A stretch of 64,000 bases of DNA from DASQBT01 sp963782495 (GTDB lineage: Bacteria > Pseudomonadota > Gammaproteobacteria > Burkholderiales > Thiobacillaceae), in NCBI GenBank assembly GCA_963782495.1, contig CAWAJU010000003.1, positions 62,001-126,000 of the forward strand, given 5' to 3'. The notes beneath the pieces were generated by a model, which made no database searches, was not told the DNA's origin, and worked only from the letters and a program-made list of their open reading frames with translations. The position numbers were made by a program, and so were the translations under genes. Below are positions 42,981 through 52,867 of the stretch, piece after piece (positions within the stretch are counted from its first letter, which is position 1; the number at the start of each line of letters is the position of its first letter).

Positions 42981-43027
42981 CCTTCAGCCCCGGCTCCGCC
43001 GATAGAAGGCGGAGCCGGGGCTGAAGG
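42981..43027 (+). terminator. Perfect 20-bp stem-loop between rplA and rplJ
   Basis: The arms at 42981-43000 and 43008-43027 are perfectly complementary over 20 bp, with the 7-nt loop GATAGAA. The stem is very GC-rich. ATTGATTTAAC follows rather than a clean T run, so it may be an attenuator, an RNase III processing site or an mRNA stabiliser rather than a simple terminator. Confidence 0.75.
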
Positions 43028-43104
43028 ATTGATTTAACGAACTTTGGGCCCGGATTTGCTTCGGCAAGGCCGGGGTTATCAAAGACCGGAGGGGGTTGTA
43101 GGGA

Positions 43105-43212
43105 TCAGGAATCAGTGAAACCCGATTCGATAACCTGCACCTTAATTGAAGGGCGAGGCGGTAAGGCGAAGGGATTTCTTCTGATCCCTGATTCCTGACC
43201 TCTGATACCTGA
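43105..43212 (+). repeat. CTGATNCCTGA repeats in the rplJ leader
   Basis: In the 337-bp gap between rplA and rplJ the 11-mer CTGATNCCTGA occurs three times (43181-43191, 43188-43198 overlapping, 43202-43212) and once inverted (43105-43115, a perfect complement of the second copy). The inverted pair could form an 11-bp stem closing a 72-nt loop. No gene is seen in this gap. Confidence 0.6.
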
Positions 43213-43267
43213 AACCCACCGCAGATGGCGTCCCCGAAGGCAGGATTTTCCTGTCAAGGTCGCCAAA

Positions 43268-43286
43268 CAAGCCGGTTTCCGGCTTG
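43268..43286 (+). promoter_or_regulatory. Hairpin just upstream of the rplJ ribosome-binding site
   Basis: CAAGCCGG and CCGGCTTG form a perfect 8-bp stem with a TTT loop, ending 8 bp before the AAGGAGG of rplJ. By analogy with the L10 leader of E. coli it could take part in autoregulation by L10–L7/L12, but the E. coli structure is not recognisable here. Confidence 0.45.
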
Positions 43287-43308
43287 TCACGCAGAAGGAG
43301 GTTAGACC

Positions 43309-43833
43309 TTGAGTCTCAATCTTGAAGAGAAAAAGGCCGTCGTCGCCGAGATCAGCGAGCAGATCGCTCAGGCTCAGACTGTGGTGGTGGCCGAGTATCG
43401 CGGACTGGAGGTAACGGACATGACCCAATTGCGCGTGAAAGCGCGCAGTTCCGGGGTCTATTTCCGCATCCTCAAGAACACCCTGGCGCGCCGTGCCGTC
43501 CAGGATACGCCGTTTTCCGGCTTGGCTGACCACTTGGTCGGTCCGCTGGCTTACGGCATATCCCGGGACCCGGTTTCGGCCGCCAAGGTGCTTCACGAGT
43601 TCGCCAAAGGCAATGACAAGTTCGTCATCAAGGCTGGTGCCATGCCCAATTTCGTCATGTCTGCCAAGGACGTGTCGAATCTGGCGGCCATGCCCAGTCG
43701 AGAGGAACTGCTTGCCAAGTTGCTCGGCACCATGCAGGCACCCATTGCGCAGTTTGTCCGCACCCTCAACGAGGTGCCGACCAAGTTTGTGCGTGGCCTG
43801 GCCGCTGTTCGCGACCAAAAGCAGGCTGCCTAA
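43309..43833 (+). CDS. rplJ: 50S ribosomal protein L10
   Basis: A 174-aa L10, the stalk base that binds L7/L12 dimers through its C-terminal helix. The start is a TTG preceded by a perfect AAGGAGG seven bases away; the next residues SLNLEEKKAVVAEI match the family start. The conserved block TVVVAEYRGLEVTDMTQLR lies at about 24-42. The weak start codon may help tune expression. Confidence 0.97.
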   Translation: MSLNLEEKKAVVAEISEQIAQAQTVVVAEYRGLEVTDMTQLRVKARSSGVYFRILKNTLARRAVQDTPFSGLADHLVGPLAYGISRDPVSAAKVLHEFAKGNDKFVIKAGAMPNFVMSAKDVSNLAAMPSREELLAKLLGTMQAPIAQFVRTLNEVPTKFVRGLAAVRDQKQAA

Positions 43834-43871
43834 GTTTATTAATCTATTCACGAACCTGACAGGAGTTACAA

Positions 43872-44249
43872 ATGGCCGTATCTAAAGCTGAAATTCTCGA
43901 CGCCATCGCCGGTATGACCGTGCTGGATCTGTCCGAGCTGATCAAGGAAATGGAAGACAAGTTCGGCGTATCTGCCGCTGCCGCTGCCGTCGCGGTGGCT
44001 GCCGCTCCGGCTGCCGCTGCGGCCGCTGCGGAAGAGCAGACCGAATTCACCGTGGTGCTGGCTGCCACCGGCGAAAAGAAAGTGGAAGTGATCAAGGTGG
44101 TGCGTGCTGCAACCGGCTTGGGCTTGAAGGAAGCCAAGGACCTGGTCGACGGCGCACCGAAGCCGGTGAAGGAAGGCATCAGCAAGGCGGATGCCGAGGC
44201 GTTGAAGAAGCAACTGGAAGACGCCGGCGCCAAAGTCGAGATCAAGTAA
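43872..44249 (+). CDS. rplL: 50S ribosomal protein L7/L12
   Basis: A 125-aa stalk protein: dimerising N-terminal domain (about 1-35), an Ala-rich hinge (about 36-55) and the factor-binding C-terminal domain (about 56-125, EKKVEVIKVVRAATGLGLKEAKDLV). It is the only r-protein present in several copies per ribosome. An ACAGGAG site precedes the ATG. Confidence 0.99.
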   Translation: MAVSKAEILDAIAGMTVLDLSELIKEMEDKFGVSAAAAAVAVAAAPAAAAAAAEEQTEFTVVLAATGEKKVEVIKVVRAATGLGLKEAKDLVDGAPKPVKEGISKADAEALKKQLEDAGAKVEIK

Positions 44250-44287
44250 GTCGTGCGTGTGCTTCGTAGCGGCGCGACCGCTGCGGA

Positions 44288-44350
44288 CACACCTAAGGAG
44301 CACACCCGGAGACTCTGCAAGGGCTCCGGGTTATGTGCTTTTTAGGTGTG
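44288..44350 (+). terminator. Extended stem-loop with T run between rplL and rpoB (attenuator candidate)
   Basis: Three nested paired segments: CACACCTAA/TTAGGTGTG (44288-44296 with 44342-44350), AGCACA/TGTGCT (44299-44304 with 44334-44339) and CCCGGAG/CTCCGGG (44305-44311 with 44324-44330), around a 12-nt loop. Five T bases (44339-44343) follow the middle stem, so the inner hairpin has the form of an intrinsic terminator. E. coli has a partial attenuator and RNase III site in the same gap. Confidence 0.75.
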
Positions 44351-44497
44351 TTGCCAATGAAACGTATGCATTCGTTTGCGCTTGGAAGCGAGGTTCCCGA
44401 CTTGGCCGGCATGTCCGGGCTCGACAGGGGCGCCGCCGTAAAAGGGAATTTGCATGCGCTTTTCTTGTCCCATCACCCTTGCCACTAAGGAGACTCC

Positions 44498-47400
44498 ATG
44501 GGCTATTCCTTCACCGAGAAGAAACGTATCCGCAAAAGCTTCGCCAAGCGTCCAAGTGTGCTGAAAGCACCTTTTTTGCTGGCGACCCAGCTCGATTCCT
44601 ATCGAGCTTTTCTGCAAGCTGATCGTTCGGCCGATGAGCGGCTGAATGAGGGGCTGCAGGCCGCGTTTACGTCCATCTTCCCCATTGTCAGCCATTCGGG
44701 CAATGCCCGCCTGGAGTATGTCAGCTATAACATGGGCGAACCGGCATTCGATATGAAGGAATGCCAGCAGCGTGGCCTGACCTTCTGCGCGCCGCTGCGC
44801 GCCAAGGTGCGCCTGGTGATCCTGGACAAGGAAGCGTCCAAGCCCACGATCAAGGAAGTCAAGGAGCAGGAAGTGTATATGGGAGAAATTCCCCTGATGA
44901 CCCCTTCCGGTTCCTTCATCATCAATGGCACCGAACGGGTCATCGTGTCCCAACTGCATCGCTCGCCTGGTGTGTTTTTCGAGCACGACCGGGGCAAGAC
45001 GCACTCGTCTGGCAAACTCCTGTTCTCCGCGCGCATCATTCCGTATCGCGGATCCTGGCTGGATTTCGAATTCGATCCCAAGGATCTGCTGTATTTTCGC
45101 GTCGACCGGCGCCGCAAGATGCCAGCCACTATCCTGATGAAGGCGCTGGGATTCAGCCCTGAAGGTATATTGGACACCTTCTTCAGCAAGGACACCTTCC
45201 ATATCAACGACCAGGGGATTCAGTTCGAACTGGTGCCCGACCGGCTGCGTGGCGAGATTGCACGTTTCGACATCTGTGGCAAGGACGGCCACGTCATTGT
45301 CGCCAAGGACAAGCGCATCACTGCCAAGCACATACGTGAATTGGATGCCGCCGGGGTGAAGATGTGGGCGATCCCCGCCGAATTCGTGGTCGGCCGGATC
45401 CTGTCTCACGATGTGATCGATCAGGCCACCGGCGAAGTGCTGGCCACTGCCAATGATGAAATCACCGAGACCTTGCTGGACAAGTTCGCCATCGCGGGTG
45501 TGGGGCGGATTCAGACCCTGTATGTTAACGATCTGGATCAAGGCCCTTACATGTCCCATACCCTGCGCGTCGACGAGACTGCCGATCAGCAAGCGGCACG
45601 GGTTGCCATCTACCGCATGATGCGGCCCGGCGAGCCGCCCACCGAAGATGCGGTGGAAGCCCTGTTTCAGCGTCTGTTCTTCAGTCCGGATACCTATGAC
45701 CTGTCTGCCGTCGGGCGGATGAAATTCAACCGCCGAGTCGGCCGGGAGCAGTTGGATGGACCTGGTAACATCGACACTGACGATATCGTGGCAGTCATGA
45801 AGATCCTGGTCGAGTTGCGCAATGGCCGCGGCGAGATTGACGATATTGACCATCTGGGCAACCGCCGGGTGCGCTCGGTGGGCGAACTGGCGGAGAACCA
45901 GTTCCGCGCCGGCCTGGTGAGGGTGGAAAGGGCGGTACGCGAGCGCTTGTCGCAGGCCGAATCCGAGAACCTGATGCCGCATGACTTGATCAATGCCAAG
46001 CCAGTCTCCGCCGCAATCAAGGAGTTCTTCGGCTCCAGCCAACTCTCCCAGTTTATGGACCAGACCAACCCTTTGTCCGAGATTACCCACAAGCGTCGGG
46101 TATCCGCACTGGGCCCGGGCGGACTGACGCGTGAACGCGCCGGCTTCGAGGTTCGCGACGTGCATCCCACGCACTACGGCCGGGTATGCCCGATCGAGAC
46201 GCCGGAAGGCCCGAACATCGGCCTGATCAATTCGCTCGCCCTGTACGCCCGCACCAACTGGTATGGATTCATCGAGACCCCCTACCGGAAAGTGGTAGAT
46301 GGCAGCGTGACGGATGAAATTCAATATCTGTCCGCGATTGAAGAGGCGCAGTATGTGATTGCCCAGGCCAACGCAGACCTGGATACCAAGGGCCGGTTCA
46401 AGGATGACCTGGTGTCCTGCCGGCACAAGAACGAATTTACCCTGTCCACCAACGAGCGCATCCAGTACATGGACGTGTCGCCGTCGCAGGTGGTGTCGGT
46501 GGCTGCCTCGCTTATCCCCTTCCTGGAGCACGATGACGCGAACCGTGCGCTGATGGGCTCCAACATGCAGCGCCAGGGCGTGCCCTGTTTGCGCCCGGAG
46601 AAGTCCCTGGTCGGTACCGGGGTCGAGCGCACCGCGGCGGTGGACTCAGGCACCGTGGTTACTGCGCTGCGCGGCGGTATCGTTGACTATGTCGACGCGG
46701 GCCGGATCGTGGTGCGGGTCAACGACGATGAAGCCAAGGCGGGCGAGGTGGGCGTGGATATTTATTCGCTCATCAAGTACACCCGTTCCAACCAGAACAC
46801 CAATATCAACCAGCGTCCGATTGTCAAAGTGGGCGACGTGATCGCCCGCGGCGATGTGGTCGCCGATGGCGCCTCCACCGACCTGGGCGAGCTGGCCATG
46901 GGGCAAAACATGCTGGTGGCCTTCATGCCGTGGAACGGCTATAACTTCGAGGATTCGATTCTGATCTCCGAGAAGGTCGTTGCGGAGGACCGCTACACTT
47001 CGATCCACATCGAGGAACTGTCCGTGGTGGCACGCGATACCAAATTGGGCGCAGAAGAGATCACCCGTGATATCTCCAACCTGGCGGAACGCCAGCTGGG
47101 CCGGCTGGACGAATCCGGCATCATTTCCATTGGTGCCGAAGTGGAAGCGGGCGACGTGCTGGTGGGTAAGGTGACGCCCAAGGGAGAAACCCAGCTCACC
47201 CCGGAAGAGAAGCTGCTTCGCGCCATCTTTGGCGAGAAGGCCTCCGACGTCAAGGACACATCCCTGCGCGTTCCGTCCGGTATGAGCGGCACCGTGATCG
47301 ACGTTCAGGTCTTCACCCGTGAAGGCATTGAGCGCGACAAGCGCGCCCAGTCCATCATTGATGCGCAGCTGGCCGAATACAAGAAGGATCTGGCTGACCG

Positions 47401-48571
47401 CATGCGGATCGTTGAATCCGACGCCTTTGCCCGGCTCGGCCGCATGCTGCTCAACAAGACCGTCAATGGCGGGCCCAAGAAACTCGCCAAGGGTGCCAAG
47501 ATCACGCGCGAATACCTGGAATCGCTGCCTGGCCACGACTGGTTCGACATTCGCATGGCCGATGAAGAAGCCAGCCGTCAGATGGAGGCCATCAAGGATG
47601 GCTTGGCGCAGAAGCGGATCGAATTCGACGCAATGTTCGAAGAGAAGAAAAAGAAACTTACCCAGGGCGATGAACTGCCACCCGGCGTGCAGAAAATGGT
47701 CAAGGTCTACATGGCGGTCAAGCGCCGCCTGCAACCCGGGGACAAGATGGCTGGCCGCCACGGCAACAAGGGCGTGGTGTCCAAGATCGTGCCGGTCGAG
47801 GACCTGCCTTACATGGCGGACGGAACCACGGCTGACATCGTGCTGAACCCGCTCGGTGTGCCATCACGGATGAATGTGGGGCAGATTCTGGAAACCCATC
47901 TGGGTTGGGCGGCAAAAGGCCTGGGCATCAAGATCGGCAAGATGCTGGACCAGCATGTCAAGGCCAAACAGATGCGTGATTTCCTCAACGAAATCTACAA
48001 CTCCACCGGTCAGAAAGCCGACCTGAACTCCTTTTCGGATGAAGAGATTCTGGGTATGGCGGAGCACCTGCGCCTTGGCGTACCGTTCGCCACCCCGGTG
48101 TTTGACGGAGCGGGAGAGGATGAGATCCGCCACATGCTCAAGCTTGCGGACTTGCCGGAAGGCGGTCAGGTGACCCTGTACGACGGCCGCACCGGCGAGG
48201 CGTTCGAGCGTCAGGTGACGGTCGGCTACATGCACGTGCTCAAGCTGCACCATCTGGTCGACGACAAGATGCACGCCCGCTCCACCGGACCATACAGCCT
48301 GGTGACCCAGCAGCCGCTGGGTGGCAAGGCGCAGTTTGGCGGCCAGCGTTTTGGCGAGATGGAGGTTTGGGCGCTGGAAGCGTACGGCGCCTCCTATACC
48401 CTGCAGGAAATGCTCACCGTCAAGTCGGACGACGTGACCGGCCGGACCAAGGTGTACGAAAACATCGTCAAGGGCGACCACAAGATCGATGCCGGCATGC
48501 CGGAATCTTTCAACGTGCTGGTGAAGGAAATCCGTAGTCTGGGCATTGATATTGACCTGGAACGTTATTAA
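44498..48571 (+). CDS. rpoB: RNA polymerase subunit beta
   Basis: The 1,357-aa beta subunit. The rifampicin-binding cluster reads SQFMDQTNPLSEITHKRR, with the sensitive-type Asp, His and Ser positions intact, so wild-type sensitivity is expected. Other hallmarks: ERVIVSQLHRSPGVFF near 143-158, the GRHGNKGVVSK loop near 1086-1096, and the C-terminal clamp FGGQRFGEMEVWALEAYGA. GGAG precedes the ATG. The 248-bp gap before it carries the attenuator-like structure. Confidence 0.99.
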   Translation: MGYSFTEKKRIRKSFAKRPSVLKAPFLLATQLDSYRAFLQADRSADERLNEGLQAAFTSIFPIVSHSGNARLEYVSYNMGEPAFDMKECQQRGLTFCAPLRAKVRLVILDKEASKPTIKEVKEQEVYMGEIPLMTPSGSFIINGTERVIVSQLHRSPGVFFEHDRGKTHSSGKLLFSARIIPYRGSWLDFEFDPKDLLYFRVDRRRKMPATILMKALGFSPEGILDTFFSKDTFHINDQGIQFELVPDRLRGEIARFDICGKDGHVIVAKDKRITAKHIRELDAAGVKMWAIPAEFVVGRILSHDVIDQATGEVLATANDEITETLLDKFAIAGVGRIQTLYVNDLDQGPYMSHTLRVDETADQQAARVAIYRMMRPGEPPTEDAVEALFQRLFFSPDTYDLSAVGRMKFNRRVGREQLDGPGNIDTDDIVAVMKILVELRNGRGEIDDIDHLGNRRVRSVGELAENQFRAGLVRVERAVRERLSQAESENLMPHDLINAKPVSAAIKEFFGSSQLSQFMDQTNPLSEITHKRRVSALGPGGLTRERAGFEVRDVHPTHYGRVCPIETPEGPNIGLINSLALYARTNWYGFIETPYRKVVDGSVTDEIQYLSAIEEAQYVIAQANADLDTKGRFKDDLVSCRHKNEFTLSTNERIQYMDVSPSQVVSVAASLIPFLEHDDANRALMGSNMQRQGVPCLRPEKSLVGTGVERTAAVDSGTVVTALRGGIVDYVDAGRIVVRVNDDEAKAGEVGVDIYSLIKYTRSNQNTNINQRPIVKVGDVIARGDVVADGASTDLGELAMGQNMLVAFMPWNGYNFEDSILISEKVVAEDRYTSIHIEELSVVARDTKLGAEEITRDISNLAERQLGRLDESGIISIGAEVEAGDVLVGKVTPKGETQLTPEEKLLRAIFGEKASDVKDTSLRVPSGMSGTVIDVQVFTREGIERDKRAQSIIDAQLAEYKKDLADRMRIVESDAFARLGRMLLNKTVNGGPKKLAKGAKITREYLESLPGHDWFDIRMADEEASRQMEAIKDGLAQKRIEFDAMFEEKKKKLTQGDELPPGVQKMVKVYMAVKRRLQPGDKMAGRHGNKGVVSKIVPVEDLPYMADGTTADIVLNPLGVPSRMNVGQILETHLGWAAKGLGIKIGKMLDQHVKAKQMRDFLNEIYNSTGQKADLNSFSDEEILGMAEHLRLGVPFATPVFDGAGEDEIRHMLKLADLPEGGQVTLYDGRTGEAFERQVTVGYMHVLKLHHLVDDKMHARSTGPYSLVTQQPLGGKAQFGGQRFGEMEVWALEAYGASYTLQEMLTVKSDDVTGRTKVYENIVKGDHKIDAGMPESFNVLVKEIRSLGIDIDLERY

Positions 48572-48589
48572 TCGGGCGAGGGATCAGTC

Positions 48590-51500
48590 ATGAAAGCATT
48601 ATTGGATCTATTCAAGCAAGCCACCCAGGAAGAGGAATTCGACGCGATCAAGATCGGCATCGCGTCGCCGGACAAGATCCGCGCCTGGTCCTACGGTGAA
48701 GTGAAGAAGCCCGAAACCATCAACTACCGCACCTTCAAACCGGAGCGGGATGGGCTGTTCTGCGCCAAGATCTTTGGTCCGGTGAAGGACTATGAGTGTC
48801 TGTGCGGCAAGTACAAACGCCTCAAGCATCGCGGCGTGATCTGCGAGAAGTGCGGCGTGGAAGTCACCTTGTCCAAGGTTCGGCGCGAGCGTATGGGCCA
48901 CATCGAGCTGGCCTCGCCGGTGGCGCATATCTGGTTCCTCAAGTCCCTGCCTTCCCGGCTGGGAATGGTGCTGGACATGACCCTCAAGGACATTGAGCGG
49001 GTACTTTACTTCGAAGCCTATGTTGTGGTCGAGCCCGGCATGACGCCGCTCAACCGCCGCCAGTTGCTGACCGAAGATGATTACCTAAGCAAGGTCGAGG
49101 AATACGGCGACGAGTTCAAGGCCCTGATGGGCGCCGAGGGCATACGCGACCTGCTGCGCGCCATCGACCTGCCGAGCGAAGTCGAGCAGTTGCGCGCGGA
49201 ATTGTCCAAGACCACTTCGGACACCAAGCTCAAGAAGACCTCCAAGCGCCTCAAGGTGCTGGAGGCTTTCCAGCGCTCGGGTATCAAGCCTGACTGGATG
49301 ATCCTGGAAGTGCTGCCGGTGCTGCCGCCTGAATTGCGTCCCCTCGTACCATTGGATGGCGGACGGTTCGCGACCTCCGACCTGAATGATTTATATCGCC
49401 GGGTGATCAACCGCAACAACCGCTTAAAGCGCCTGCTGGAGCTGAAGGCCCCGGAAATCATCGTGCGCAATGAAAAACGCATGCTCCAGGAAGCAGTGGA
49501 TTCGCTGCTGGATAATGGACGGCGCGGCAAGGCCATGACCGGGGCCAACAAGCGCCCGCTGAAATCGCTGGCCGACATGATCAAGGGCAAGAGCGGACGT
49601 TTCCGGCAAAACCTGTTGGGCAAGCGGGTCGACTATTCCGGCCGTTCCGTGATCGTGGTGGGTCCGCAACTCAAGCTGCACCAATGCGGTCTGCCGAAGA
49701 AAATGGCGCTGGAGTTGTTCAAGCCCTTCATCTTTCACAAGTTGGAAGTCATGGGCTTGGCCACCACCATCAAGGCGGCGAAGAAAATGGTGGAGGATGA
49801 AGAACCTATCGTCTGGGACATCCTCTCGGACGTAATACGTGAGCATCCGGTGATGCTGAACCGTGCGCCTACCCTACACAGATTGGGGATCCAGGCGTTC
49901 GAGCCGGTGTTGATTGAGGGCAAGGCCATCCAGCTTCATCCGCTGGTGTGTTCTGCTTTCAACGCCGACTTCGACGGCGACCAAATGGCGGTGCATGTGC
50001 CCTTGTCTCTGGAGGCCCAGATGGAAGCCCGCACCCTGATGCTGGCGTCCAACAACGTCCTATCTCCGGCCAACGGCGAACCGATCATCGTGCCGTCGCA
50101 GGATATCGTACTGGGCCTGTATTACATGACCCGCGAGAAAGTCAACGCAAGGGGCGAAGGCAGCCTGTTCGCCGATGTGGCGGAAGCGCGCCGTGCCTAC
50201 GACACTGGTGCCGCCGAACTGCACGCCCGGGTGACGGTGCGGATCAAGGAAGCGGAGATCCGCGACGGCGAGAGGGTGGAGCACATCAAGCGGGTGGAAA
50301 CGACCCTGGGCCGTGCCCTGCTGTCGGAAATTCTGCCGCCAGGTCTGCCTTTCAGCTTCGTCGACAAACCGCTGAAGAAGAAGGAAATCTCTCGCCTGAT
50401 CAACGCCAGTTTCCGGCGTTGCGGACTGCGCGAGACGGTGATCTTCGCCGACAAGCTGATGTACACCGGCTTTACCTTCGCGACCCGTGCCGGGATGTCG
50501 ATCGCCATCAAGGACATGCTGATTCCGAAGGAAAAGCACAGCATTATCGATGCGTCCGAAGCCGAGGTGAAGGAAATCGAAATGCAGTACACCTCGGGTC
50601 TGGTGACCCAGGGCGAACGCTACAACAAAGTCGTGGATATTTGGGGGCGGGCGGGTGACGCCGTGGCCAAGGCCATGATGGGACAACTGGGCGCGGAGAA
50701 AGTGAAGAATCACAAGGGCGAGGAAGTCAGCCAGGAATCCTTTAATGCGATCTACATGATGGCCGACTCCGGGGCGCGCGGTTCAGCCGCGCAAATCCGG
50801 CAGCTGGCGGGTATGCGCGGCCTGATGGCCAAGCCGGACGGTTCCATCATCGAAACCCCGATCACCGCGAACTTCCGCGAGGGGTTGAACATGCTTCAGT
50901 ACTTCATCTCCACGCATGGCGCGCGCAAGGGCCTGGCGGATACCGCGCTAAAAACGGCGAACTCCGGTTACCTGACGCGGCGTCTGGTCGATGTGACCCA
51001 GGATCTGGTTGTTGTTGAGGTCGATTGCGGGACCAAGGAGGGCATGGTGGTCAAGGCCCTGGTCGAGGGCGGTGAGGTGGTGGAAGCTCTGCGCGAGCGA
51101 ATTCTGGGGCGGACCGCGGCAGTTGATATTGTTCATCCGGAGACGCAGGAGACCCTGTACGAGGCCGGCACCCTGCTGGATGAGGCTACGGTCGACACCA
51201 TCGAATCGGCGGGAATAGACGAAGTCAAGGTGCGCACCCCGCTGACTTGTGAAACCCGGTATGGCCTTTGCGCACGATGCTATGGCCGGGATCTGGGACG
51301 CGGCCATCTGGTAAACGTGGGTGAGGCAGTCGGTGTGATTGCTGCACAGTCGATCGGCGAGCCGGGCACCCAGCTCACCATGCGTACCTTCCACATCGGT
51401 GGCGCTGCTTCGCGCGCTGCTGCAGCCAGCCAGCTTGAAGCCAAGTCGGCGGGTACAGTTGGCTACTCGGCGACCATGCGCTACGTGACCAACACGCGCA

Positions 51501-52786
51501 AGGAACTGGTGGCTATTTCGCGCAGCGGCGAACTCATCATCATGGATGACGTCGGCCGCGAACGCGAGCGTCACAAGGTGCCGTATGGCGCAACCGTGAC
51601 GGTCAAGGACGGCGACAAGATCAAGGCTGGAGCGGTGCTGGCGACGTGGGACCCACATACGCGTCCCATCATCACCGAACATATGGGCAAGGTGCGGTTC
51701 GAAAACGTGGAAGAGGGCGTCACGGTTGCAAAACAGATCGACGACGTGACCGGCCTTTCCACCCTGGTGGTGATCGATCCGAAGAGCCGCAAGGGCGCAG
51801 CCGCCAAGGGCTTGCGTCCCCAGGTGAAGATGCTGGACGAAACCGGCAACGAACTCAAGATTGCCGGCACCGAAATCCTGGTCAACATCACTTTCCAGAT
51901 TGGTTCCATCATCACGGTGAAGGATGGTCAGGAAGTGAACGTCGGCGATGTACTGGCGAGAATTCCGCAGGAAACGTCCAAGACGCGCGATATTACCGGT
52001 GGTCTGCCGCGTGTCGCGGAACTGTTCGAGGCGCGTTCACCCAAGGATGCGGGCGTTCTGGCCGAGGTGACCGGCACGGTGTCGTTCGGCAAGGATACCA
52101 AGGGCAAGCAGCGGCTCGTCATCACCGATTTTGACGCCCAGCCCCACGAGTACCTTATACCCAAGGACAAGCATGTCATGGCGCATGATGGCCAGGTGGT
52201 CAACAAGGGCGAGATGATCGTGGACGGCCCGGTTGACCCGCATGACATCCTGCGACTGCAAGGCGTGGAGGCGCTGGCCCGTTATATTACCGACGAGGTC
52301 CAGGATGTTTACCGCCTTCAGGGGGTGAAGATCAATGACAAACACATTGAGGTCATCGTGCGCCAGATGCTGCGCCGAGTGAATGTGGTCGATCCGGGCG
52401 ACGCGGCGCTGATTCCGGGTGAACAGGTGGAGCGTTCGGAAGTGCTGCAGGTCAACGATGATATGCTGGCCCACGGCAAGCAACCGGCGGTTTACGAGCC
52501 GATTCTGCTGGGGATTACCAAGGCCTCGCTGTCGACCGATTCCTTCATCTCCGCGGCCTCCTTCCAGGAAACCACCCGAGTGCTTACCGAAGCCGCAATC
52601 ATGGGCAAGCGGGACGAACTGCGCGGGCTCAAAGAGAACGTCATCGTGGGCCGCTTGATCCCCGCGGGAACCGGTCTGGCCTATCACAATACCCGCCGCC
52701 GCCAGGCAGCCGGGGAGGATATCGCGGAAGGCCGTCCAATCGAGGAAGGGGAAGTGAACAACCCGGAGAATCAGGAAGTTGCTTGA
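48590..52786 (+). CDS. rpoC: RNA polymerase subunit beta'
   Basis: The 1,398-aa beta' subunit. The N-terminal zinc ribbon (CLCGKYKRLKHRGVICEKCG, about 70-89), the catalytic Mg loop NADFDGDQMAVHVPL near 460-474 and the trigger-loop/bridge-helix region are visible, with a second zinc site (CETRYGLCARCYGRD) near 888-902. It starts 18 bp after rpoB. Its TGA lies inside the -35 box of the following str promoter. Confidence 0.99.
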   Translation: MKALLDLFKQATQEEEFDAIKIGIASPDKIRAWSYGEVKKPETINYRTFKPERDGLFCAKIFGPVKDYECLCGKYKRLKHRGVICEKCGVEVTLSKVRRERMGHIELASPVAHIWFLKSLPSRLGMVLDMTLKDIERVLYFEAYVVVEPGMTPLNRRQLLTEDDYLSKVEEYGDEFKALMGAEGIRDLLRAIDLPSEVEQLRAELSKTTSDTKLKKTSKRLKVLEAFQRSGIKPDWMILEVLPVLPPELRPLVPLDGGRFATSDLNDLYRRVINRNNRLKRLLELKAPEIIVRNEKRMLQEAVDSLLDNGRRGKAMTGANKRPLKSLADMIKGKSGRFRQNLLGKRVDYSGRSVIVVGPQLKLHQCGLPKKMALELFKPFIFHKLEVMGLATTIKAAKKMVEDEEPIVWDILSDVIREHPVMLNRAPTLHRLGIQAFEPVLIEGKAIQLHPLVCSAFNADFDGDQMAVHVPLSLEAQMEARTLMLASNNVLSPANGEPIIVPSQDIVLGLYYMTREKVNARGEGSLFADVAEARRAYDTGAAELHARVTVRIKEAEIRDGERVEHIKRVETTLGRALLSEILPPGLPFSFVDKPLKKKEISRLINASFRRCGLRETVIFADKLMYTGFTFATRAGMSIAIKDMLIPKEKHSIIDASEAEVKEIEMQYTSGLVTQGERYNKVVDIWGRAGDAVAKAMMGQLGAEKVKNHKGEEVSQESFNAIYMMADSGARGSAAQIRQLAGMRGLMAKPDGSIIETPITANFREGLNMLQYFISTHGARKGLADTALKTANSGYLTRRLVDVTQDLVVVEVDCGTKEGMVVKALVEGGEVVEALRERILGRTAAVDIVHPETQETLYEAGTLLDEATVDTIESAGIDEVKVRTPLTCETRYGLCARCYGRDLGRGHLVNVGEAVGVIAAQSIGEPGTQLTMRTFHIGGAASRAAAASQLEAKSAGTVGYSATMRYVTNTRKELVAISRSGELIIMDDVGRERERHKVPYGATVTVKDGDKIKAGAVLATWDPHTRPIITEHMGKVRFENVEEGVTVAKQIDDVTGLSTLVVIDPKSRKGAAAKGLRPQVKMLDETGNELKIAGTEILVNITFQIGSIITVKDGQEVNVGDVLARIPQETSKTRDITGGLPRVAELFEARSPKDAGVLAEVTGTVSFGKDTKGKQRLVITDFDAQPHEYLIPKDKHVMAHDGQVVNKGEMIVDGPVDPHDILRLQGVEALARYITDEVQDVYRLQGVKINDKHIEVIVRQMLRRVNVVDPGDAALIPGEQVERSEVLQVNDDMLAHGKQPAVYEPILLGITKASLSTDSFISAASFQETTRVLTEAAIMGKRDELRGLKENVIVGRLIPAGTGLAYHNTRRRQAAGEDIAEGRPIEEGEVNNPENQEVA

Positions 52787-52811
52787 CAATTCGGGGGCCA
52801 CTCCCTAGAAT
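52783..52811 (+). promoter_or_regulatory. Promoter of the str operon
   Basis: TTGACA (52783-52788) and TAGAAT (52806-52811) lie exactly 17 bp apart. The -35 box contains the rpoC stop codon. The -10 and its right flank (TAGAATC) are the same as in the promoter upstream of rplN. Confidence 0.85.
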
Positions 52812-52867
52812 CATGCGTCTTTTTCCGGACGATTTTTGGTCCAGAAATTAACGCAATTTACAGCGAC

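Noticed and set aside
44342..46531. Open frame of 729 codons on the minus strand
   Set aside because: It is antisense to rpoB, with a His/Gly/Gln-rich shadow composition.
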